Part shown: positions 56,055 through 64,000 of the stretch, piece by piece
How the letters are laid out: every line of letters starts with the position of its first letter
How positions within the stretch are numbered: the stretch's first letter is position 1
Assembly (NCBI RefSeq): GCF_900109745.1
Contig: NZ_FOAV01000003.1
Location: 124,001-188,000, forward strand
DNA from: Roseateles sp. YR242
Lineage (GTDB): Bacteria; Pseudomonadota; Gammaproteobacteria; Burkholderiales; Burkholderiaceae_C
Length of the DNA: 64,000 bases
Reading direction: 5' to 3'
Position numbers and translations under genes: made by a program
The notes under the pieces: generated by a model
Database searches by the model: none
The model's input: the letters and a program-made list of their open reading frames with translations, nothing else
What the model was told of the DNA's origin: nothing

Positions 56055-57140
56055 TCAGCGCGCGGCGGCACCGGAAGGCAGTGTGGCGGCCCGCGGCCGC
56101 CAGCGCAGCAGCGGCGCCTCCACCCAGTGGTGGAACGGCAATGCCGCCACATTGCTCAGGGCCCAGGCGGCCAGCAAGGCCAGCGGTGCCATCGCATCCA
56201 GCATGGGTGCCGGGTTCTCGGCCCGGTGCTCATAGAGCGCATTCACCATCAGGCAGATGGGGAAGTGGATGAGGAACAGGGCGTAGGCATGGCGGGCCAG
56301 CCCCTGCACACGCACCTGCAGCCACACCGGGCCTTCGCCACGCCGCCACAGGGCCACCACGGCGGCGGTCATGCCAGCCACCACCAGCCGCTCGCGGAAC
56401 TGCAGCGTCAGTGCGGCCACCATCAGCAGGGCCAGCACGCCCAGCGCCACGCCGCGCCAACGGGCGGGCCAGGACTGGCACCAGAACAGCAGTGAACCGA
56501 GGCCATAGGCCCCGAAGAAATAGATCCCGTAGGCATCCAGTTCGGCCATGCGATTGAACTGCAGCAGCGAAGCCGCACACAGCACCCCCACCAGCACGGG
56601 CAGCACCCGTTGGCGTGTGAGCCGGCGCAGCGGCAGCCAGCGCAGGCCCCACATCAGCAGGAGCAGCAGCGCAAAGAGCTGGAAGTCGATGGCCACATAC
56701 CAGGCGCCCACGGTGAGCGCATCCATGCCCAGCAGGTCATGCAGCAGCAGCGCATGGGCCAGCACCTGCAGGAACTGCACCTGGTCGGGCACCAGTTCCG
56801 GCAGCAGCGGCTCCACCAGCCAGGAGGCCAGCAAGGTCAGCAGCACGGCCGCCATGAACGGCGGCACCAGCCGCCAGTAACGTTGCGCAAGCAGCGCCGG
56901 CGCGGACTGGTGCAGTTGCTGCTCCTGGGCCGACAGCGCCCGCGCGCTCAGGTAGCCGCCCAGCACCAGGAACACCTGCACGGCCATGCGCCCGTAGTCA
57001 TACAACCAGCCGGTGAGCATTGGAAAGAGCGAATGCATCGCTTCGGCAATTGGTCCATACGCGGACAAATGATGCAGAACGATCAGCTGCGCTGCGAGAG
57101 CCCGGAGGGCGTCCAGCGGAAAGAGACGGGCGGCGGCCAT
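56055..57140 (-). CDS. Acyltransferase 3 family membrane protein
   Basis: The ATG at 57140 (MAAARLFPLDALRALAAQL) is chosen because the family begins with F-x-x-L-D-x-L-R; an upstream ATG at 57173 adds 11 residues. The protein has about ten membrane helices and the early active-site His in IVLHHLSAYG. Such enzymes move acyl groups onto exported sugars such as LPS or exopolysaccharide. No polysaccharide gene is nearby, so the acceptor is unknown. It converges with the phosphatase gene. Confidence 0.85.
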   Translation of the reverse strand: MAAARLFPLDALRALAAQLIVLHHLSAYGPIAEAMHSLFPMLTGWLYDYGRMAVQVFLVLGGYLSARALSAQEQQLHQSAPALLAQRYWRLVPPFMAAVLLTLLASWLVEPLLPELVPDQVQFLQVLAHALLLHDLLGMDALTVGAWYVAIDFQLFALLLLLMWGLRWLPLRRLTRQRVLPVLVGVLCAASLLQFNRMAELDAYGIYFFGAYGLGSLLFWCQSWPARWRGVALGVLALLMVAALTLQFRERLVVAGMTAAVVALWRRGEGPVWLQVRVQGLARHAYALFLIHFPICLMVNALYEHRAENPAPMLDAMAPLALLAAWALSNVAALPFHHWVEAPLLRWRPRAATLPSGAAAR

Positions 57141-57305
57141 GGCAAAGAACGATTCGGGAACAACAGCGGCCACCCAGGGTGGCCGTCAGATGGGGCGCGA
57201 TTCTAGTGGCGCGGCAGGAGCGCCGATGGCGCTACTCGCCCATTGCGTGGCGAGGGCGCCGAGGGGCGGGTGCGGTGGCACACGCATGCACCGCAAGCCA
57301 GTGCG

Positions 57306-57938
57306 TCAAGGCGTGGCGCCGGGCTCGCTCGGTGCGGGCGATGGGTTGACCTGGTGCGGTGGGCTGGCCTGGCGCCGGGGCCGAGGCTTGGGTAGCGGGT
57401 AGAGGGTGCCGTTGAACATGCCGGCAAACCAGCCCAGGTACCAGTCGAGCAGCCGCTGCAGCCAGGGCTTGCGGACCCGGGGGGCCGGCAGCGGCAGGTG
57501 GCTGGCGTGATGCCGCCGGATCACGGCCTCCAGGGCCTGCAACTGCGCCTTGAGCAGGGCAATGCCCCGCATCTTGAGGCCACCCGGCTGCTGCTCGGTT
57601 TGCAGCACCACCGACCAATGCAAAAGCGTGCGATGTTCGCCCATCAATTCCAGGCGGCACTGGGCTTGCCCCTGGATGGCACCGGTATCTGGCCCGCGGC
57701 CTTGGAAGGAGAGTCGCAGGCGAGCGGGACGCTCGACATCCAGCAGCACCACATCCCCCTGGAAGGCGGGGGTGGTGAGGTGATAGCTGAGTGGTGCGGC
57801 GCCAGCGGCCAGGGTGGCGGACGCACCTTGGGCGGCGTTGAGTGTCTCGGCCAGCAGGGCGAGATCGTGCAGCGACGTCCAGGCGACCGCCCGGGACACC
57901 GGGACGGTCAGCTCGTCGTGGAGGGTCAGCGTGGGCAT
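57306..57938 (-). CDS. CoxG/SRPBCC family protein
   Basis: ATG 57938 (MPTLTLHDELTVPVSRAVAW) gives 210 residues. The N-terminal ~150 residues have the SRPBCC fold typical of CoxG (VAWTSLHDLALLAETL, HLTTPAFQGDVVLLDVERPARLRLSF, GEHRTLLHWSVVLQTEQQPG). A C-terminal extension with a hydrophobic patch (WLQRLLDWYLGWFAGMFNG) may anchor it to the membrane, as described for CoxG in carbon monoxide dehydrogenase maturation. It diverges from xdhC-like gene 58023-59027. No coxMSL genes are in the window. Confidence 0.8.
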   Translation of the reverse strand: MPTLTLHDELTVPVSRAVAWTSLHDLALLAETLNAAQGASATLAAGAAPLSYHLTTPAFQGDVVLLDVERPARLRLSFQGRGPDTGAIQGQAQCRLELMGEHRTLLHWSVVLQTEQQPGGLKMRGIALLKAQLQALEAVIRRHHASHLPLPAPRVRKPWLQRLLDWYLGWFAGMFNGTLYPLPKPRPRRQASPPHQVNPSPAPSEPGATP

Positions 57939-58022
57939 GGCTGGATTGTCGCCGCGCGCCGCCTCTCGCACAGGCTTGATGGCAGACGAGCGAAGTTTGG
58001 CTTTATTCGATATGTTTCGCGC

Positions 58023-59027
58023 ATGGACAACATGGATTTGCAGGTGCTGCGCCAGGTGCAGCAATGGCTGGACACGGATCAGCGGGTGGTGCTGGGCACC
58101 ATCACGCGGACCTGGGGTTCAGCGCCCAGGCCGGTGGGGGCAGTGGTGGCGGTGCGGCAGGACGGCGTCATTGCGGGGTCGGTGTCGGGTGGTTGCATCG
58201 AAGACGACCTGATTGCGCGCATCCGCGAGGGGGCTTTGCGTCTGGAGCGGCCGACGCTGATTCGCTATGGCGTTGGGGCGGAGGCGGCGCAGCGTTTTGG
58301 TCTGCCTTGTGGGGGCACGTTGGAGCTGATGCTGGAGCCCTTGGGGCCACATTCCGCCATCCATGTGCTGCTGGAGCGGTTGGCGCGGGGCGAGCGTGTG
58401 GTGCGCCGCCTGAATTTGGCCACTGGTGAGGTCGTGTTGGCGGCGCCCTCTGTGGCGGGTGATGGGGCGGATCGGTTGGTGCTGGACGAGCAGCAGCTCG
58501 TCACGCATCACGGTCCGCAATGGCGTTTGCTGCTGATTGGCGCGGGCCAGTTGAGCGAGTATTTGGCGCGCATGGCACTGGCGCTGGATTACCAGGTCTT
58601 GGTTTGCGACCCGCGCGACGACTATGTGTGGTCGCTGGACGGCGCGCCCTTGACGCGGGACATGCCGGATGATGTGGTGGTGGCGCTCAAGCCGGACGGC
58701 CACACGGCGATTGTGGCGCTGACGCACGACCCGAAGCTGGATGATTTGGCGCTGATGGAGGCTCTGCGAGGCCCGGCGTTTTACGTCGGCGCCATCGGCT
58801 CACGCGTCAACCAGGCCAAACGTCGAGCACGCCTGAAAGAGCATTTTGATCTGGATGATGCGGCTCTGGCGCGGCTCCACGGCCCGGTGGGCTTGCACAT
58901 CGGGGCCCGCACGCCCCCCGAAATCGCGCTCTCCATCCTGGCCCACATGACCGCCGAACGCTACGGCGTGCAGGTCCACAGCACCACGCCCCCCACACCA
59001 GGCGCCGAAGCCGGCTGCACCCTATAG
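58023..59027 (+). CDS. XdhC/CoxI family molybdoenzyme maturation protein
   Basis: ATG 58023 (MDNMDLQVLRQVQQWL) gives 334 residues. The N-terminal XdhC_CoxI domain shows RTWGSAPRPVGAVVAVRQDG and GSVSGGCIEDDLIARI; the C-terminal Rossmann domain shows LLLIGAGQLSEYLARMALALDYQVLVCDPRDDYVW and YVGAIGSRVNQAKRR. XdhC proteins bind molybdenum cofactor and help its sulfuration and insertion into xanthine dehydrogenase-type enzymes. It is divergent from a CoxG-like gene. The partner enzyme itself is not in the window. Confidence 0.9.
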   Translation: MDNMDLQVLRQVQQWLDTDQRVVLGTITRTWGSAPRPVGAVVAVRQDGVIAGSVSGGCIEDDLIARIREGALRLERPTLIRYGVGAEAAQRFGLPCGGTLELMLEPLGPHSAIHVLLERLARGERVVRRLNLATGEVVLAAPSVAGDGADRLVLDEQQLVTHHGPQWRLLLIGAGQLSEYLARMALALDYQVLVCDPRDDYVWSLDGAPLTRDMPDDVVVALKPDGHTAIVALTHDPKLDDLALMEALRGPAFYVGAIGSRVNQAKRRARLKEHFDLDDAALARLHGPVGLHIGARTPPEIALSILAHMTAERYGVQVHSTTPPTPGAEAGCTL

Positions 59028-59097
59028 GCCAGCGGCCCGCAGGCGCCTCACTCCTCGTATCACCGCTCCTCCATGCATCGAGTCGCGCAGACGCGCC

Positions 59098-59570
59098 GCA
59101 GGCGTCGTTAAGCGGGGCTCTGGTTAGCGAAGAGGGTCGGCGCCGGGCCGCCCCAAGACGACCCGCAGCCCCCTCGGGGGGCGGTTTTGCGGGCCCTCGG
59201 CCCGGAAAACCCGGGGCCCACTTCCAGCGCAGGCGCCGTCAAGCGGGGCTCTGGTTAGCGAAGAGGGCCGGCGCCGGGCCGCCCCAAGCCGACCCGCAGC
59301 CCCCTCGGGGGGCGGATGTGCGGGCCCTTGGCCCGGAAAACCCGGGGCCCACTTCCAGCGCAGGCGCCGTCAAGCGGGGCTCTGGTTAGTGAAGAGGGCC
59401 GGTGCCGGGCCGCCCCAAGCCGGCCCGCAGCCCCCTCGGGGGGCGGATGGGCGGGCCTTAGGCCCGAACAGCCGGGGGCACCTCCGATTACGGGCCGCCC
59501 CAAGGCGGCCCGCAGCCCCCTCGGGGGGCGGTTTTGCGGGCCCTTGGCCCGCAAAACCGGGGGCCCCATC
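59098..59570. repeat. 131-bp tandem repeat array with palindromic cores
   Basis: Three near-identical 131-bp units start at 59098, 59229 and 59360, and a shorter fourth unit begins at 59492. Each contains CCGCAGCCCCCTCGGGGGGCGG, a perfect hairpin-forming core, and GCGGGCCC...GGCCCGG. The units begin GCAGGCG(C/T)CGT(C/T)AAGCGGGGC. The palindromic core is a common C/G-rich intergenic motif in Burkholderiales genomes; its function is unproven. The frames crossing it are shadows, not genes. It fills most of the gap between the XdhC gene and the DUF6515-like gene, and the short stretch from 59028 to 59097 shows nothing more. Confidence 0.9.
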
Positions 59571-59573
59571 CAC

Positions 59574-60287
59574 CTACCTCATGCTGTATCCACGGCCGTC
59601 CATGCAGGCCTCCACGGCCCGATTGAACACATTGGCGTCATTCATCGCCGTGGGCTGCGTGGTCGCCCACCGGTTGCATTCCTGCCGATCGGACTCCGTC
59701 TGCGCCGTGCTCTGGCCATTGCGCGGATAGATGATGGGGTCCGGCTTGGGCGGCGGCGTGGTGGCCACCTGCGCCTGCGGCACTGCCTCCGCGCCCGGCG
59801 GCGGCGCCACCACCACATAGCCCTCGGGCGCCGCGCTGTAATAGACGCCGTTGGCGTAGTAATACGGCAGCCCACCAATGCGCAAGGTCACATAGGCCGA
59901 AGGCAGGATGGGAATCACCAGCCCGATGGGCGGCACGATCACCCGGAAGCTCGGGCCCCACGGCTGATACCAGACACCGCCGTGGTACCAGTAGCGCCCA
60001 CCGACAAAGGTGGCGCCCGGCGGCAGGCCGCGCGCCATGTAGCCCGGTGCAGGGTAGTAGTGATCGTGGTGATAGCGGGTATCGAAATTCAACCCGATAT
60101 TCACATTCGTGCGTGAGCCCCCACCGGCGCGGCCAGGGCCTGCGCCTGGACCGGGCCCGGCCGAGTGACCGGGCCCCGCGCCAGGGCCGCCGGGGCCATG
60201 GCCCCGGTCGTGGTCATGGTCCTGCGCACAGGCCATCGCGGAGGCCAGGGCGAGGGTGACGGGAATCAACCAGCGAAGCTTGCTCAT
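59574..60287 (-). CDS. DUF6515-like exported protein
   Basis: The 237-residue protein has a signal peptide (LRWLIPVTLALASAMACAQ) and a His/Gly/Pro-rich stretch (DHDHDRGHGPGGPGAGPGHS) that may bind metal. The core has FVGGRYWYHGGVWYQPWG, then LPSAYVTLRIGGLPYYYANGVYY, the sort of Tyr/Gly repeats seen in DUF6515 proteins. The last ~50 residues contain a conserved-looking AQTESDRQECNRWA and a Cys near the end, resembling a glycine-zipper-family C-terminus. The function is unknown. It lies just after the repeat array. Confidence 0.75.
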   Translation of the reverse strand: MSKLRWLIPVTLALASAMACAQDHDHDRGHGPGGPGAGPGHSAGPGPGAGPGRAGGGSRTNVNIGLNFDTRYHHDHYYPAPGYMARGLPPGATFVGGRYWYHGGVWYQPWGPSFRVIVPPIGLVIPILPSAYVTLRIGGLPYYYANGVYYSAAPEGYVVVAPPPGAEAVPQAQVATTPPPKPDPIIYPRNGQSTAQTESDRQECNRWATTQPTAMNDANVFNRAVEACMDGRGYSMR

Positions 60288-60548
60288 GATCGCAATGCCG
60301 ACAAGCGGACCAACTGTTCAGGTCTCCATTCAACGCCAGCCCGGCCGGCCGCGTCTACGGGGGGCGGTTGCGGGGCGGTAAAGATCCGTTGCTCCGCCGC
60401 CGGGCCGCTGCTCCTTACACAGTGCGATGATGCGCCCCGGCTACCCCGTGCGGTCCTGCGCAATGCCGACCCAGGCAACACCTCAGACACCAGCGCGGAC
60501 GCCCCGCTCACCCCGGCCGCCCCCTTCATCAACGCCTCCCCCGACGCC
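60288..60548. other. Gap before the glutathione S-transferase gene
   Basis: The 261 bases hold no supported gene. They must contain the divergent promoters of the DUF6515-like and GST genes. No clear promoter or operator was found. Confidence 0.4.
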
Positions 60549-61196
60549 ATGATCGAGCTCCATTACTACCCCAGCAACGCCAGCATGGCGCCCCACATCC
60601 TGCTGCAGGAACTGGGCGCCGACTTCCAGCTCCGGCTGGTGGACCGCAACAAGGATGAGCACAAGTCCCCGGCGTTCCTGAAGCTGAACCCCAACGGCCT
60701 GCTGCCCGCGCTGTGCGACGGAGAACTGGTGCTGCACGAGACCGCAGCGATCCTGCTCCATCTGGCGGACACGCACCCGGCTGCCGGCCTCGTGCCCGCC
60801 GTGGGCACGGCCGAACGCGCCACCGCATACAAGTGGCTGATGTGGCTGACCAACACCCTGCAGCCCACGCTCATCGCCTACTACTACCCCGACCGCTGGG
60901 TGGCGGCAGGCAACACCGAGGGCACGGCCCAGGTGAAGGCCCAGGCCGAAGCGCGCGCTGGCGTCCAGCTGGACCTGCTGGCCGCCGAGTTCGAACGCCA
61001 TGGCGGCCCCTGGCTGCTGGGCGACCGCTACAGCCTGCTCGACCCGTTTGCCTTCATGTTGTGCCGTTGGACCCGGGGCTTTGAACATCCCGCTCGCGCA
61101 CGGCCGGCGCTGGCCGCCTTCCTGGAACGCATGGCGCAACGCCCCGCGCTGATCCGGGCGCTGGAGACGGAAGCGCTTCCCAAGCCCTGGTACTGA
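60549..61196 (+). CDS. Glutathione S-transferase family protein
   Basis: ATG 60549 (MIELHYYPSNASMAPHILLQEL) begins the thioredoxin-like domain; the frame is open upstream but the extension has no family match. NPNGLLPALCDGELVLHETAAILLHLAD holds the cis-Pro and the E-(T/S) glutathione-contact motif. The all-helical C-terminal domain follows (LLGDRYSLLDPFAFMLCRW). The active-site residue in the N-terminal PSNAS segment is probably Ser, as in beta-class-related bacterial GSTs. It may conjugate or reduce electrophiles; no substrate is indicated. Confidence 0.9.
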   Translation: MIELHYYPSNASMAPHILLQELGADFQLRLVDRNKDEHKSPAFLKLNPNGLLPALCDGELVLHETAAILLHLADTHPAAGLVPAVGTAERATAYKWLMWLTNTLQPTLIAYYYPDRWVAAGNTEGTAQVKAQAEARAGVQLDLLAAEFERHGGPWLLGDRYSLLDPFAFMLCRWTRGFEHPARARPALAAFLERMAQRPALIRALETEALPKPWY

Positions 61197-61307
61197 GGCC
61201 CGCGCGTGCAGGGCAGCGGCCCTGCGCTGCCGTTGGACAGCGACGGACCACGGCGGGTCGGCCCGTGGCAAGCCGGCCCTTGTGAGGGGCGGAACTGAAA
61301 CCCGGGA

Positions 61308-63725
61308 TCAGGGCTTCAGGATCAAGCGCCCTTCGACGTGGGCCTGCACATCCGAATCGGCCAGCCATTCCCGTCGGTACTGGCCCTGCACCAGCAGGGT
61401 GGCCTGGTCGCTGTAATGCGGGTCCGGCCAGACGCCGCTCTGCCCCACCGGATTGACGCCCAGCGCCTCCTGCGGGCGGGCGAAGTCGATCAGTCGCCGG
61501 GTGGAGGGGCCGTAGACCACCGACCACGGTGCATCACCACCGCGCTGCGCGAAGTTGTTGGGCACCTCATGCCCGCCCGGCACCCGGAAGGGCCCGACGT
61601 TGAAGATCATGTCCAGCGGCTTTTGCTTGCCCAGCGGGTGTTCATGCGTCAGCGTGTGCACCTGCTCCCAGCGCCAGGCGTCACTCTCCGGGCCCAGGGT
61701 CTGGCGCAGATGCGCCAAGGCCGCCTTCCAGGCCTGGCGCACGATGTCCGCCTCGGTTTCCTTCTGCGGCGTGGCACGGTTGTCCCACCAGGGCGAGAAC
61801 GGGTCGTCCACCAGGCGCGGCAGGGCGTGATCCAGCGCCCGGGTACGGCGCAGGTTCTCGAACTGGGTGTCGCCCAGCTCATCCTTCATCGCGGCCTTCA
61901 GCAGCTCGTTGACCAACTGCACAAACAGCACCGGCGCCAGCCCGTCCGACTTGTAGGCGCCATTCCAGCGCGCCAGCGCTTCCACCAGCGGTTGCTCCTC
62001 GCCGGAGGCGGCGGCACGCAGCAGTGGAATCAGCGGCCGCAGCACCTTGGGGCCGTAATCGGTCTGCACATCCAGTTGCAGCGCCTGGCTGTTGGAAAGA
62101 TCCCAGCGCTTGCCCTGGCTCAGCAGGCCGTCCAGCCGGCGACCGCGTTCTTCCAGGTTGTAGTAGCCCGGCACCGGCCGCACGCTGGCCGGCTGGAAGT
62201 TGGCCGAGACGATGTAGCCCCGCGCGGGGTTCTCCTCGTGCGGGTTCTCCTCGAAGGGATAGAAACCCAGCTTGTCCGCTTCCGCCGTCGCGCCGTCGAG
62301 GATGAAGCTCGGGTTCACCCCCTCCGGCCGGATGGGCAACTGGCCGGCCGCCCACCAGCCGATGTCGCCCGTGGTGTTGGCCCAGACGATGTTGAGCCCG
62401 GGGGCGTGGATCAGCGACGCCGCACCACGCGCCTTCTCCAGAGTGTCGGCACGGTCCAGCAGGTAAAACGCGTCGAGCACCGGGTTGTCGGTTTCCAGGA
62501 AGGCCCACCACATGGCGATGGGCTTGGTGCCCTTGTCTCCCGGAATGGCGTCGTTGACGATGGGGCCGTGCGGCGAGCGCCGCAACGTGAGGATTTGATC
62601 GGGCTGGCCCTTGACCTTGATGATCTCCTGCCGCGCGGTCATGGCCACCCATCGGCCATTCACCCAGACCTCATTGGGGTTGTCCGGGTTCACCTTCTCG
62701 GCGATGAAGTCCACATCGTCGTTCTGGAACATGGTCAGGCTCCAGCCGAAATGCTGGTTGTGCCCGAGCAGCGCCACCGGCGTCAGCGCCAGATGGTGCC
62801 CGTACAGCTCGAATTGCGGCGTCTTGAGATGGGCCTCCCACCAGACGGCAGGCGCGGAATAGGCAATGTGCGGGTCCCCCGCCAGCAGCGGCTTGCCGCT
62901 GGCCGTGTGGCTGCCGGCCACCACCCAGGCATTGCTACCTTCGAACTGCGGCAGGCCGGCCAGGGCGGTGGCGCTGTCGCTCAGGGCCGCCAGCCGGGCC
63001 ATGGTGTTCATCCAGTCCGGATCCTGCGGCCGGCGGGCGGTGGGGTTACCGGCCGCCAGCGCGCCGCCCGGCTTCCAATCCAGATCGAAGACTCGGAGGT
63101 AGTCGGCGCCCAGTTGGTCGCGGATGGCGGTCAGGGCCGGTTCGGTGCGAAAGGCCGCCGCAAAGCTGTAGGCCAGGTAGCCCGACACGCTCAAGGTGTC
63201 GGCCACGCTGAATGGCCGCTTGGGGATGCCGAGGACTTCGAACTCCAGCGGCGCCGGCCGGGTGGCCTGGTATTGATTGATGCCTTCGAGATAGGCCTTG
63301 AGCGCACGCATGGCGCCCGGCTGGGCCGTGGCGGCCGGGTGGTTGGCCAGGGCGGCCAGACGGTCCGCCCGCTCGCGGATGCCCAGGGTCCGGAACAGCC
63401 GGTCCGTCTCGATCAGCTTGGGGCCGAGAATTTCGGAGAGCTCCCCGCGCGACAGGCGGCGCAGCATCTCCATCTGGAAGAGCCGGTCCTGCGCATGCAG
63501 GTAGCCCAGGGCGCGGTAGAGGTCGTCCTCGTTGCTTGCCTCGATGTGAGGCACACCCCAGTTGTCGTAGGTGACCTGGACGGGTGCGGTCAAACCTAGC
63601 AGTTGCAGCTCGCCGCTGCGCTGCGGCAGCTTGCTGTGTACATGCCAGGCCACACCGGCCGCACCGACCGCCAGCACGATGGCCAGCGAGACCGCGCCAC
63701 GGCGCAGCCAGGTCCCCATGGTCAT
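61308..63725 (-). CDS. Penicillin acylase family protein
   Basis: The 805-residue precursor has an N-terminal membrane/signal segment (AVSLAIVLAVGAAGVAWHV). It has the Ntn-hydrolase layout: alpha-chain block YDNWGVPHIEASNEDDLYRALGYLHAQDRLFQMEM, spacer, and the autocatalytic site FEGSNAWVVAG with nucleophile Ser264, followed by GKPLLAGDPHI. The beta chain has HEHPLGKQKPLDMIFNVGPF near the end. Known members hydrolyse penicillins or acyl-homoserine lactones; the substrate here is not decided by sequence. Its start overlaps the stop of the receiver-domain gene (ATGA). An ATG six bases further in, at 63719, is also possible. Confidence 0.9.
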   Translation of the reverse strand: MTMGTWLRRGAVSLAIVLAVGAAGVAWHVHSKLPQRSGELQLLGLTAPVQVTYDNWGVPHIEASNEDDLYRALGYLHAQDRLFQMEMLRRLSRGELSEILGPKLIETDRLFRTLGIRERADRLAALANHPAATAQPGAMRALKAYLEGINQYQATRPAPLEFEVLGIPKRPFSVADTLSVSGYLAYSFAAAFRTEPALTAIRDQLGADYLRVFDLDWKPGGALAAGNPTARRPQDPDWMNTMARLAALSDSATALAGLPQFEGSNAWVVAGSHTASGKPLLAGDPHIAYSAPAVWWEAHLKTPQFELYGHHLALTPVALLGHNQHFGWSLTMFQNDDVDFIAEKVNPDNPNEVWVNGRWVAMTARQEIIKVKGQPDQILTLRRSPHGPIVNDAIPGDKGTKPIAMWWAFLETDNPVLDAFYLLDRADTLEKARGAASLIHAPGLNIVWANTTGDIGWWAAGQLPIRPEGVNPSFILDGATAEADKLGFYPFEENPHEENPARGYIVSANFQPASVRPVPGYYNLEERGRRLDGLLSQGKRWDLSNSQALQLDVQTDYGPKVLRPLIPLLRAAASGEEQPLVEALARWNGAYKSDGLAPVLFVQLVNELLKAAMKDELGDTQFENLRRTRALDHALPRLVDDPFSPWWDNRATPQKETEADIVRQAWKAALAHLRQTLGPESDAWRWEQVHTLTHEHPLGKQKPLDMIFNVGPFRVPGGHEVPNNFAQRGGDAPWSVVYGPSTRRLIDFARPQEALGVNPVGQSGVWPDPHYSDQATLLVQGQYRREWLADSDVQAHVEGRLILKP

Positions 63726-64000
63726 GCCTCGGCCCGCCTCATGTGGGCCAGTGCTTCCACGCGTTTGAGCAGCTCGCGGTCATTCCAGGGCTTGTGGAAC
63801 ATGCCGTACAGGCCCTGGATCTGATGGAGCCGTGCGTGCAGTTCCTCATGGCCGGTAATGGCGATGATTGGCAGGTCTTCTGTCTCCATCGACCCCTGAA
63901 CCGACTTGATCAGCTCGAAACCGTCCATGTTGGGCATTTCCAGATCGGTGAGCAACACGCCAAAACGGGTCTTGGACATTAGTTCCAGGGCTTCGGTGCC
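63722..64000 (-). CDS. Response-regulator receiver domain, partial
   Basis: The visible ~92 C-terminal residues read ...GTEALELMSKTRFGVLLTDLEMPNMDGFELI, with the phosphoacceptor Asp in LLTDLEMP, the conserved Thr in IIAITGH and the Lys in MFHKPWND. The gene starts beyond the window edge. The phrase VLLTDLEMP with a C-terminal end right after the receiver suggests a hybrid sensor kinase or CheA-like C-terminal receiver, but a stand-alone regulator cannot be excluded. It shares an ATGA overlap with the penicillin acylase gene. Confidence 0.85.
   Translation of the reverse strand, partial: GTEALELMSKTRFGVLLTDLEMPNMDGFELIKSVQGSMETEDLPIIAITGHEELHARLHQIQGLYGMFHKPWNDRELLKRVEALAHMRRAEA

Noticed and set aside
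59098-59570. CRISPR array
   Set aside because: The units are tandem copies without variable spacers, and no cas genes are near.
59255-59573. Open frames inside the 131-bp repeats
   Set aside because: They follow the repeat period, so they are products of repeated non-coding DNA.

Overview
The window is GC-rich chromosomal DNA from a betaproteobacterium. A Burkholderiales member of the Roseateles/Mitsuaria/Rubrivivax type is the best guess. The support is a PhaM-type polyhydroxybutyrate granule protein, an HPr-rel-A gene set, a GlpSTPQUV-type glycerol ABC operon, many Tat-exported or lipoprotein enzymes, and palindromic C/G-rich intergenic repeats of a kind seen in that order. Genus is an inference; there is no rRNA or other marker in the window. 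No tRNA, rRNA, CRISPR array, prophage or intact insertion sequence was seen.

Layout. 0-8 kb: a TraB/GumN protein, MarC, PhaM, a FIST sensor, then glcDEF for glycolate oxidase in one operon. 8-13 kb: a periplasmic phosphatase/phosphodiesterase lipoprotein, a fused ABC exporter and a small unknown gene. 13-16.3 kb: four tightly joined genes made of a Tat-exported cysteine-containing protein, a PqqD-like chaperone, an HprK-related kinase A and a nucleotidyltransferase. This is the HPr-rel-A system, whose function is not established, and it is the best candidate for an undescribed system here. 16.3-24 kb: pssA, an S41 protease lipoprotein, a Tat-exported hydrolase, an AraC-EamA pair, a second AraC regulator and a degenerate GGDEF membrane protein. 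24-28.5 kb: a TonB-dependent receptor plus a beta-propeller phytase, a likely phytate-use operon. 28.5-33.3 kb: a degenerate GGDEF protein, an ECF sigma factor, a transmembrane Ser/Thr kinase and a small unknown protein, probably one signalling unit.

33-38.6 kb holds small exported proteins, an RDD/ClpP-like fusion, a TerB protein, and an excisionase-type antitoxin beside a wrecked PIN toxin. 38.6-49 kb is a complete glycerol locus. The glpD-S-T-P-Q-U-V operon (dehydrogenase plus ABC importer) runs divergently from glpR and glpK. 49-52.5 kb has a GDT1-type manganese exporter behind a yybP-ykoY (Mn2+) riboswitch that overlaps the end of two M16-peptidase-like genes, both lacking the zinc motif. 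52.5-64 kb: a VOC protein, a type II NADH dehydrogenase-like enzyme diverging from a WYL regulator, a lipoprotein tyrosine phosphatase with an FNR-like box upstream, an acyltransferase, a divergent CoxG/XdhC pair, a 131-bp tandem repeat array, a DUF6515-like protein, a glutathione S-transferase, a penicillin acylase and the end of a response-regulator receiver domain cut by the window edge.

Many long open frames on the opposite strand of real genes are artefacts of high GC and were left out. Starts were moved downstream of the longest frame where a signal peptide, ribosome binding site, overlap or family length supported it.
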